A DNA stretch of 12,321 nucleotides from assembly GCA_025924845.1 (NCBI GenBank), contig JAICHN010000109.1:1-12321 (forward strand), read 5' to 3'. Shown one piece after another: positions 1 to 5,727 of the stretch (the stretch's first letter is position 1; each line of letters begins with the position of its first letter). Both the position numbers and the translations under genes were made by a program. The notes beneath the pieces were generated by a model. That model did no database searches. It was not told where the DNA came from and was given only the letters and a program-made list of their open reading frames with translations. The DNA comes from Chloroflexota bacterium. Its GTDB lineage: Bacteria > Chloroflexota > UBA5177 > JANWHV01.

Positions 1-195
1 CCCGCTCCTGCACGCGCCCATCCAGAATGGGGCAGCCTGCCATAAAATGTCGGTATGTTCGCGCGGTGACGCACAGGGAAATCAGGGTTCTTTGCACACC
101 CCTCAAAAAGATGTCATTTACTGCTACGTCGGGACTATCCCAGTGCTGGGCCGCGCAGCATCCATAGCGCGCGGATGCACGCCCAGCATACGTAA

Positions 196-666
196 GTGCT
201 CCAGCACACGCAGGCGCACCTGAATATGTGGCATCTTCATCCAGTCGAGTCTGGGGTCGGCGGTTGGATAGCGGGCCATGACATCGCGACCAGCGGCCTG
301 GATGCGGCGCGGCAGTATTTGCTGGTGAACTTTGTGGAGACATACCTTACAATAAGCGAAGAGGAACGGCCGGCCTACGAGCGGCGGCTGGTCCGGGGAG
401 GACATATGGCGATCAAAGAACTGGAAATGACTTGGGGCGAACGACTACGCGCGGAAGGGCGCGAGGCGGGGATCCAGGTCGGGGCGTTAACCGCGAAGCG
501 CGAGATGCTGCGGGACGTGCTGCACATTCGCTTTGGCGAGGTGCCGGAGGCGCTTGCCACGACTATCGCCCAGGCTGATGATGCCTGGCTCAGCCGGATG
601 TTCCATCGAGCCGTCGTCGCATCCAGCCTGGAAGAATTGCAGGCTGAGGCCGGAAGGCAGGAATGA
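196..666 (+). pseudogene. C-terminal remnant of an Rpn-family (PD-(D/E)XK nuclease / putative transposase) gene
   Basis: The reading frame encodes 156 residues. From about residue 33 to the end it has the typical tail of Rpn-family proteins: a DAARQYLLVNFVETYL helix, an acidic stretch (SEEERPAYERR), a KELEMTWGERLRAEGREAG linker, then a C-terminal helical bundle ending near SLEELQAEAG. Full members are usually about 250-350 residues and begin with a PD-(D/E)XK nuclease domain. That domain is absent. The first GTG (196) directly follows an in-frame TAA, has no ribosome binding site, and the first 30 or so residues look unlike protein-coding sequence of this family. I therefore read it as a 5'-truncated gene. 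Family members promote recombination and some act as toxic anti-phage nucleases. It is the only sizeable plus-strand coding remnant and is unrelated to the sugar genes. Alternatively a short form starting at 406 is still made. The family call is by recognition, without an alignment. Confidence 0.6.
395..408 (+). promoter_or_regulatory. Internal ribosome binding site and ATG inside the Rpn-type remnant
   Basis: GGGGAGG (395-401) is followed after ACAT by an in-frame ATG (406-408). Translation from here would give an 86-residue protein (406-666) starting MAIKELEMTW, which is the C-terminal domain only. The spacer of 4 nt is slightly short. In Escherichia coli, Rpn loci are known to express such C-terminal small proteins from internal starts, and these inhibit the full-length nuclease. 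Whether this site is used here is inference. Confidence 0.45.
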
Positions 667-766
667 CCGACTGACCGCGGCCGGATATAGGGCGCCTGGA
701 TTCAAGCTCTAGCGACTGAGCACGGATGAGGGGCGGCTCGGCGGCGTATCCGGGGGGTGCGAGAGT

Positions 767-859
767 ATGGAGCAGGCGGCCGATCTCTCCGGCAAGGTTG
801 CCGTCGTTACCGGGGCCGACCGCCGCGGTGGTCGTCGCGGCAGCGCGAAACGCCGGTAG
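767..859 (+). pseudogene. Collapsed 5' fragment of a second short-chain dehydrogenase (SDR) gene
   Basis: An ATG-started 30-codon frame begins MEQAADLSGKVAVVTGA, the start of a classical SDR up to the first half of the nucleotide-binding motif, and then ends at a TAG after an arginine-rich run. In the next frame (roughly 819-855) the DNA reads AVVVAAARNAG, which looks like the second beta strand and the start of the following helix of an SDR. The simplest reading is an SDR gene that lost about 15 codons around the GxxxGxG loop, shifted frame, and was cut off where the 3' end of the intact minus-strand SDR begins. The TAG here and the TAG of that SDR (861-863) are separated by one base. It cannot encode a working enzyme. 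It closely resembles the start of the intact SDR at 1676, so it is a paralogue or duplicated copy in inverted orientation. Confidence 0.65.
785..817 (+). repeat. Plus-strand arm of a 33-bp perfect inverted repeat shared by the two SDR starts
   Basis: Bases 785-817 (starting ctctccggcaagg) are the exact reverse complement of 1626-1658. They encode LSGKVAVVTGA in both SDR copies. Similarity extends outward through the start codon (766-774 also matches), giving about 47 identical bases of 52. Identity at the third positions of all 11 codons argues for recent duplication or gene conversion rather than protein-level conservation alone. Confidence 0.9.
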
Positions 860-860
860 G

Positions 861-1676
861 CTACTCCTGGGTCCAGGGCATCCCGGACGGCGACTGTAGC
901 CCGCCTTCGATCCACAGGAATTGCCCATTCATTGTGGCGGCGTCTTCACCGAGCAGATCGAGCACCCGTTCCGCCGCCTTATGCGGTGGATCCCCACCTG
1001 TTTTCTCCACCCACGCTGCCCAGTCACGAAGGCCCGACCCTGCTTCACCCAGTAGGGCGGCCCGATCCTTAATCTCCTGCCACATCTCCGTCTTCAGATC
1101 ACCGGGATGCAGCGCGTTGACCGTTACCCCGGTGCCGGTGAGTTCACTGGCCAGACTGCGCGTCATGGCATTCAGGGCGATCTTGCTGACCGCATAGGCG
1201 CTGGTGAGCGGCCCGGGCGGATGCAGAGCGGCGGCCGAACTGATGTTGATGATACGACCCCATCCATTGTCGATCATGCCGCCCACAAAGGCGCGGCAAG
1301 TCAGGTAGGCGCCGAACGTATTGATCTGTATCGTGCGGATCCAGTGTTCCGGGTCACCGTCCTTGAGCAGAGCTATAGGACCGTAGACGCCTGCACTGTT
1401 CACCAGGACGGATGGGGCGCCCAGCGCACGCGCTACCGCCGTCGGCAACTCTCCCAGGACCGCTCCGGCATCGGTCACGTCCAGCGGGAAGATCTCGACG
1501 GTGCCTCCGGCTGAGCGGATTGCCTGTCTGGTCTCCTCGAGTTGCACCTCGCTGCGTGCCACGAGCGCCAGGTGTAGGCCCTGGGCAGCCAGCGCCTCAC
1601 TGACGGCGCGGCCCACCCCCCGCCCGGCCCCGGTAACGACGGCAACCTTGCCGGAGAGACTCGCCGAATGCTCCAT
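861..1676 (-). CDS. Classical short-chain dehydrogenase/reductase (SDR)
   Basis: A 271-residue protein of normal length for a classical SDR. It would be a cytoplasmic NAD(P)-dependent oxidoreductase acting on a sugar, polyol or other alcohol. Visible motifs are the TGAGRGVG cofactor loop (residues 15-22), NSAG (93-96), Asn119, the ISS serine pair (146-147), and the YAVSK active site with Tyr161 and Lys165, so the full catalytic set is present. Strand beta-2 ends in VARSE (39-43), with Arg where NAD-specific members have Asp, which favours NADP(H). The ATG at 1676 is preceded by a purine-rich GAGGGGCGGG. It starts 35 nt after the permease stop and is the last gene of the transporter operon, so it probably oxidises or reduces the imported sugar. 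The exact substrate cannot be read from the sequence. The 3' end abuts an inverted, decayed SDR fragment. Confidence 0.9.
   Translation of the reverse strand: MEHSASLSGKVAVVTGAGRGVGRAVSEALAAQGLHLALVARSEVQLEETRQAIRSAGGTVEIFPLDVTDAGAVLGELPTAVARALGAPSVLVNSAGVYGPIALLKDGDPEHWIRTIQINTFGAYLTCRAFVGGMIDNGWGRIINISSAAALHPPGPLTSAYAVSKIALNAMTRSLASELTGTGVTVNALHPGDLKTEMWQEIKDRAALLGEAGSGLRDWAAWVEKTGGDPPHKAAERVLDLLGEDAATMNGQFLWIEGGLQSPSGMPWTQE
1626..1658 (-). repeat. Minus-strand arm of the 33-bp SDR inverted repeat
   Basis: This is the partner of 785-817 and lies inside codons 7-17 of the intact SDR gene. The two arms enclose about 0.8 kb that contains the rest of that gene, so intrachromosomal recombination between them would invert it. 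Confidence 0.9.
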
Positions 1677-1711
1677 ATCCCGCCCCTCAATCTATGCCGA
1701 CAGAGCCTGAA

Positions 1712-2785
1712 TTAGCGCCGACGACGCGTACGGGCGCCGAACACCCCGGCCCAGCGATCCAGGGATACGGCGGCAATGGTCACGATGCCCACGGCGACCA
1801 GCTGCACAAAGGGATCGACCAGGTTCAGGTCCAGGCCGTTAGCCATCGTGCCCAGCAGCAACGCGCCTGCCAGCGTTCCCACTACCGTGCCCTTGCCCCC
1901 GCTCAGGCTGGCGCCGCCGATGATTACGGCGGCGAAGGTGGGGAAGGTGATGTTGTTGATGCCCGCGTTAGGTGAGGTCGAACTGATGAATGAGAAATCG
2001 AGAATGCCGCCCATCGCCGCGCACAGCCCGCTGATCGCGAATACCCAGAACTTGTAGCGGCGAACCGGCAGCCCGATCAGGCGGGCCGCCTCGGGATTGC
2101 CCCCGATCGCGGTAAGGCGGAAGCCGAAGAGCGATCGGTGCAGCAGTAGGCCAATCACCACGGCCGCGATCACCAGCCAGAGGATCTGAGTGGGAATGTT
2201 GAAGGGCAATTGCGATCCGCTCAGACCATGAAAGAAGCTGAACTGGCCCGCGTCGACCGGGGGCGTGCCGAATTGCGGATTGATGCTTTGCGAGTTGCTG
2301 ATCAGGTAGGTGAGGCCCTGGGCCAGGCTGAACATGCCGAGCGTGGCAATAAAGGAGGGGATGCCTACGATCTCGGTGAAGAAGGCGTTGACCACGCCCA
2401 GGAGCACCCCGATCAGCAGCGCGGCGGGGAGCGCCACCCAGAGCGAAAGCCCGTGCATCCACATCTCGCCTAGGGCCATGGCGCAAAAGCCATAGACGGC
2501 GCCCACCGAGAGATCGATCTCACCCGCGATGATCACCAGGGTCTCGCCCAGGGCCACGATGCCGAGCGTGCTCATCGAGCGGAACAACTCCAGCATATTG
2601 CCCGTGGTAAAGAAATAGGAGTTCTGGAGTTGGAACACAATCATGATCACGACGATCGCCGCCAGCAGCCCGCCGATGCGCAGGAGGGCCAGAGGGACGC
2701 CCAGGGTGCGGAACCGTCCTTCCGGTTCAGCCGGGGCATTCGGCTCGGCGGGCGTCCGCGGTTCGGTGAGGGTGAAGTCGGACAT
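1712..2785 (-). CDS. CUT2 sugar ABC transporter permease (RbsC-like)
   Basis: A 357-residue integral membrane protein of the BPD_transp_2 family, which forms the homodimeric channel of ribose/xylose/galactose-type importers. After a Pro/Glu-rich cytoplasmic N-terminus (1-30) there are about 8-10 hydrophobic segments. Family landmarks are GEIDLSVG (88-95), GNPEAARLIGLPV (229-241; the cytoplasmic loop that contacts the ATPase) and GGASLSGGKGTVVG (290-303). The protein ends in a basic RTRRRR tail. The ATG (2783-2785) lies 3 nt after the ATPase stop, and its ribosome binding site (GGAGTAGGGG) sits inside the end of the ATPase gene, so the two are translationally coupled. Only one permease is present, as is usual for CUT2 systems. 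Substrate specificity is set mainly by the binding protein and is unknown. Confidence 0.95.
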   Translation of the reverse strand: MSDFTLTEPRTPAEPNAPAEPEGRFRTLGVPLALLRIGGLLAAIVVIMIVFQLQNSYFFTTGNMLELFRSMSTLGIVALGETLVIIAGEIDLSVGAVYGFCAMALGEMWMHGLSLWVALPAALLIGVLLGVVNAFFTEIVGIPSFIATLGMFSLAQGLTYLISNSQSINPQFGTPPVDAGQFSFFHGLSGSQLPFNIPTQILWLVIAAVVIGLLLHRSLFGFRLTAIGGNPEAARLIGLPVRRYKFWVFAISGLCAAMGGILDFSFISSTSPNAGINNITFPTFAAVIIGGASLSGGKGTVVGTLAGALLLGTMANGLDLNLVDPFVQLVAVGIVTIAAVSLDRWAGVFGARTRRRR

Positions 2786-2788
2786 AAT

Positions 2789-4297
2789 CTACGCCCCTAC
2801 TCCATCCGACGCCGGTGCGGCGGAGGCGCGCCAGTGGCTTTCCAGGCGGGTGATCGCCGCCGCCAGCTCCTCAATCTTGACATAAGATCGAACATCGAGG
2901 GGCGGCGAGAGGTAGCCGTTGTCCACGACGAAGGCCCGATCGGCTGTCTCGAACACTTCGGAAACCTCGGTACAGAGCAATAAAACGGCCTTGCCTTCGC
3001 GGGCGAAGGCCCGGAGTAAGGCGTAGATATCTGCCTTGGTGTGGATGTCCACGCCGCGGGTCGGCTCCTCCAGGGCAAGCAATTGCGGCCGCTTCGCGAT
3101 TGAGGCGGCCAGGGCCACCTTCTGCTGGTTGCCGCCGCTCAGGGAGCGGATCGATTGGCCGGCGGATCCGGTGCGGATACGGTATCGAGCGATCAGTTCG
3201 CCCGCCAGCCGTTGCAAGGCACGCTTACGCAGGGCGCCGCGCCGGCTCGCGATATCCGGCGCCCCAAGCCGCACCACAAGGTTTTCACCGACCGAGAAGT
3301 TGCTGAACAGGCTGATCCGCCGATCGGCGGCCAGGTAAGCAACGAGCGCCCGCCCAGCCCGCCGGCCGCTGAAGCCCGCCACTTCGATCCGGCCCCGTGC
3401 AGGCACCAGGCCGGCCACCGAGCGGAGCAGTTCCCGCGCCCCGGAGCCTTCCACGCCTACCAGAGCGACGATCTCGCCGGGCGCGATGCGCAGTTCGAGC
3501 TGCTTGAAGGCGCCGCGCGCGGCGGCCCAGTCGGTCAGGCGAAGGATGGGGCGAGCTTGCGCCCGCGGCGCGGCGGATTCAGGGGCGCGCCCCTCGCGTT
3601 CCCGCTCTCCCACCACTAGCTGTGCGGCTACCGCCTCCTGAGTCATCTCGTTCCCGCTCAGCCTCGCCGTGCAGCGGCCCTCGCGGATAATCGCTACCCG
3701 ATCGGCGTGGGCCACCAGCTCGCGCAGGCGATGCGTGACCAGGATCACGATATGACCATCGCTTTTCAGCGCGTGCATGTACTGGAACAAACGGTTCGAT
3801 TCCTCCTCGGTCAGCGCCGAATTCGGCTCATCGAAGAGAAAAATGCGCGCGTCGTGGATCAGGGCGCGGCCAATCTCGGTCAACTGGCGCGTGACCAGTG
3901 AACAGGCACTGAGCGGCACGGCCGCGAAGCGGCTGATCCGCAGCGCTTCGAGTACGTCCCACTCGCGCGCCCCCGCCCGCGGTCTGGCCAGGCGAGTACC
4001 TTCTCGACCGAGCAGAAGGTTCTCCGCCACGGTCATGGTCGGCACGAGTTGCGGCTCCTGATGCACGACCGCGATTTGGTGGCGGCGATCCGCGGCGGAC
4101 CATGGTTGCCCATCGATCAGGATCCGGCCGGCGTCGACCCCCGTCTCCCCGGCCAGGATCCTGATCATGGTGCTTTTACCGGCGCCGTTTGGGCCTGCGA
4201 CGGCCAGGATCTCTCCCGAAACGGCGGACAGATCCAGGCCGGCGAGGGCTTGTGTTTCACCGTACCGTTTGCGAATGTCTCGCAGTTCAAGCAGCAT
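2789..4297 (-). CDS. CUT2 sugar ABC transporter ATP-binding protein, two fused ATPase domains (RbsA-like)
   Basis: A 502-residue tandem ATPase of the RbsA/MglA type, which powers sugar import at the inner face of the membrane. Domain 1 has a full Walker A (GPNGAGKST, 35-43), Q-loop Gln80, Walker B (RIFLFDEP, 151-158) and H-loop His189. Its signature segment reads LSACSLVTRQ (129-138) rather than an LSGGQ-like motif. Domain 2 (from about 250) has the degenerate Walker A usual in this family (GVEGSGAREL, 281-290, no Lys), an intact LSGGNQQK signature (386-393), Walker B ending LEEP (409-412) and no H-loop His (CTEVSE). Such asymmetry is usual in CUT2 proteins, but the domain 1 signature is unusually far from consensus. 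The ATG at 4297 follows the binding-protein stop by 28 nt with only a weak ribosome binding site. MLLELRDIRKRYGE is a typical family start, so it is kept. Confidence 0.95.
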   Translation of the reverse strand: MLLELRDIRKRYGETQALAGLDLSAVSGEILAVAGPNGAGKSTMIRILAGETGVDAGRILIDGQPWSAADRRHQIAVVHQEPQLVPTMTVAENLLLGREGTRLARPRAGAREWDVLEALRISRFAAVPLSACSLVTRQLTEIGRALIHDARIFLFDEPNSALTEEESNRLFQYMHALKSDGHIVILVTHRLRELVAHADRVAIIREGRCTARLSGNEMTQEAVAAQLVVGEREREGRAPESAAPRAQARPILRLTDWAAARGAFKQLELRIAPGEIVALVGVEGSGARELLRSVAGLVPARGRIEVAGFSGRRAGRALVAYLAADRRISLFSNFSVGENLVVRLGAPDIASRRGALRKRALQRLAGELIARYRIRTGSAGQSIRSLSGGNQQKVALAASIAKRPQLLALEEPTRGVDIHTKADIYALLRAFAREGKAVLLLCTEVSEVFETADRAFVVDNGYLSPPLDVRSYVKIEELAAAITRLESHWRASAAPASDGVGA

Positions 4298-4325
4298 GGC
4301 GGTTTATGACCGGCAAGGCCATCTT

Positions 4326-5426
4326 CTAGCCTTTGATCATTTGGTGGAAGAGCTTGCGATAAGCCACGACGTTCGCCTGAGTCACCATGAAAGGATTGAC
4401 GTAGGTCACGGGATAGCTGGGAGTTTTCTTGCCGAACAGGAAATCGCCGCACCCCTGCACGAAGCCCGCGGCCTGGTTGTCGTAGCGCTGATCCAGGGTA
4501 CCGAGGATCTGGCCGTTCTGCACCTCGTTCAAGATTGCATCGTCCACGTTATAGCCGATAGCGAGGACTTTGCCCTTGCGCTGCAGATCGGCGATCGCCT
4601 GCGGCATATACTGAATGCCCCAGTCGGTATGGAAGATCAGGTTGACGTTCGGGTGGCCGGTCAGCAGCGACTTCACCTTGGAGTAGGTCACGGTGCCCTG
4701 ATAGTTATCGCTCGGCGCCGAGGTTGGCGTACCATACACGGTCAGTTTGGGGTAGGCCGCTTTGACCACATCCAACCAGCCGGTCATGCGGTCCTGCGCC
4801 CAGGGCGCGGTGGTATCACCGGTGAAGACGGCCGCCGCGGTGGGCGTGATCTTGTGCTTAGCGAGCCAACTGGTGGTGTATTTACCGACGATCTTGCCGC
4901 CCGCCAGTTCATTGATCCCGTAGTAGCTGAAGCGATGGGCCTTGGGGGCATCGGTGTTCACCGAGAAATCGGGTATGCCGGCCTGGAAAGCGGTGTTAAA
5001 GATATCCGCGAAGGCATCGGGCGTTACAGGCTCAATCGCCAGGCAATCCGCCTGTCCCGAGCTGATCAGCGTCCTGATTTGCGAGATCTGAGCATTCGGG
5101 TCGGTATTCACCGGACCGACCACTTTGGTCTTGAAGGTCACCCCATATTTAGCCTTGAGCGCGGCGGCGGCTCGCGCCATCCCCGCGTTCATCTCCGGCA
5201 CGGCGAAGGGCACGCCGAGCGCCTGGAAGGAGATAATGGCGTTGATCGGCTGATGGGCGGCGACCTTGGCGGCGATCCGGCTATTCAGGGTGAACGTGCC
5301 CCAGGGGAACTTGGCGGTAGGCGCGGTACCGGCAGCTCGCGCCGAACCGCCGATGCCGACTAACAGAGTGGCGGGCAAGAATAAGGACGCCGCGATCCGG
5401 ACGATGCTGTGCTGTCTGCTGCGCAT
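4326..5426 (-). CDS. Periplasmic sugar-binding protein of the CUT2 ABC transporter
   Basis: A 366-residue exported binding protein of the Peripla_BP_4 / ribose-xylose binding type, which captures the sugar and delivers it to the permease. The N-terminus is a signal peptide: a basic start (MRSRQHSIVR), a hydrophobic core (about 11-27) and a probable signal peptidase I site after SARA (residue 31). No lipobox Cys is present. The mature part shows the expected two-lobe pattern: the MNAGMARAAAALKAKYGV helix, DPNAQISQIRTLISSGQADCLAIEP (about 110-134), VNTDAP, the hinge-proximal GDTTAPWAQDRMTGW stretch, and IGYNVDDAILNEVQNGQILGTLDQ near the C-terminus. ATG 5424-5426 has an excellent GGAGG (plus-strand 5432-5436) 5 nt upstream. 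It is the first gene of an operon with the ATPase, permease and SDR, preceded by a recognisable promoter. The ligand is unknown; pentoses, rhamnose, inositol and autoinducer-2-like ligands all occur in this family. Confidence 0.93.
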   Translation of the reverse strand: MRSRQHSIVRIAASLFLPATLLVGIGGSARAAGTAPTAKFPWGTFTLNSRIAAKVAAHQPINAIISFQALGVPFAVPEMNAGMARAAAALKAKYGVTFKTKVVGPVNTDPNAQISQIRTLISSGQADCLAIEPVTPDAFADIFNTAFQAGIPDFSVNTDAPKAHRFSYYGINELAGGKIVGKYTTSWLAKHKITPTAAAVFTGDTTAPWAQDRMTGWLDVVKAAYPKLTVYGTPTSAPSDNYQGTVTYSKVKSLLTGHPNVNLIFHTDWGIQYMPQAIADLQRKGKVLAIGYNVDDAILNEVQNGQILGTLDQRYDNQAAGFVQGCGDFLFGKKTPSYPVTYVNPFMVTQANVVAYRKLFHQMIKG

Positions 5427-5473
5427 CTGAACCTCCGCGCTACGTGCCCGGCCGGCACCTCCGGTCGGGTGGT

Positions 5474-5484
5474 GGAACCGTTCC
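5474..5484 (-). promoter_or_regulatory. Palindromic candidate operator GGAACCGTTCC in the transporter leader
   Basis: GGAAC-C-GTTCC is a perfect 5-bp inverted repeat around one base. It lies about 20-30 nt downstream of the predicted transcription start of the transporter operon. A further GGAACG half-site occurs at 5499-5504, next to the predicted start, and pairs with cgttcc (5479-5484). Position and symmetry suit a repressor site such as those bound by LacI-, ROK- or GntR-type sugar regulators. No regulator gene is in the window, so this is inference from the DNA alone. Confidence 0.4.
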
Positions 5485-5509
5485 CAGATACGATACGTGG
5501 AACGAACGC

Positions 5510-5538
5510 AGTATGACGCACCGCGTGAGGGTTGTCAA
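5510..5538 (-). promoter_or_regulatory. Sigma70-type promoter of the sugar transporter operon
   Basis: On the minus strand a perfect TTGACA -35 box (plus-strand 5533-5538) is followed after exactly 17 bp by CATACT (5510-5515), which matches 4 of 6 bases of TATAAT. The predicted start near 5503 leaves a leader of about 77 nt before the binding-protein ATG. No other -35/-10 pair of this quality was found in the gap. Confidence 0.6.
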
Positions 5539-5643
5539 TCCGGCGGCGCGCGTCAGGATGTATGCGTGTGTGGGCAGGGAGCGGCAGGCTTCCCGGCCTC
5601 CCTCCAGTACGACACGGCCCCGATAGCTTGGCGGGTCCGTTGG

Positions 5644-5682
5644 TTTAAGTAGGGGCATCCACAAGAGCTGCTCCTACTTAAA
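5644..5682 (-). terminator. Strong hairpin between the flippase-like gene and the transporter operon
   Basis: TTTAAGTAGG (5644-5653) and CCTACTTAAA (5673-5682) form a perfect 10-bp stem. On the plus strand it can extend inward by four more pairs (ggca/tgct) to leave an 11-nt loop. It starts about 45 nt past the stop of the flippase-like gene and lies more than 100 nt upstream of the transporter promoter. Its placement suits a terminator, but there is no T-run on either strand, so it may be a factor-dependent or RNA-stabilising hairpin, or an extended operator. Confidence 0.45.
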
Positions 5683-5727
5683 TCAGCTTGTACCGGATCG
5701 CTGGTTCGGCGCCCTGCCGGATCCGCC

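Noticed and set aside
31..41. Palindrome GGCAGCCTGCC near the left edge
   Set aside because: Only a 5-bp stem with a one-base centre, no associated promoter or gene visible; expected by chance in GC-rich DNA.
124..405. Minus-strand open frame of 93 codons across the Rpn-type remnant
   Set aside because: It overlaps the recognisable plus-strand Rpn tail in antisense, and I see no domain in it.
4315..4333. Possible hairpin AAGGC/GCCTT around the binding-protein stop codon
   Set aside because: A 5-bp stem with a 9-nt loop is too weak to call an attenuator, although hairpins after binding-protein genes are common in ABC operons.
4167..5363. Long plus-strand open frame (398 codons) opposite the binding-protein gene
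   Set aside because: It is antisense to a clear sugar-binding protein and ATPase start, has no family motif, and such frames are common opposite GC-rich genes.
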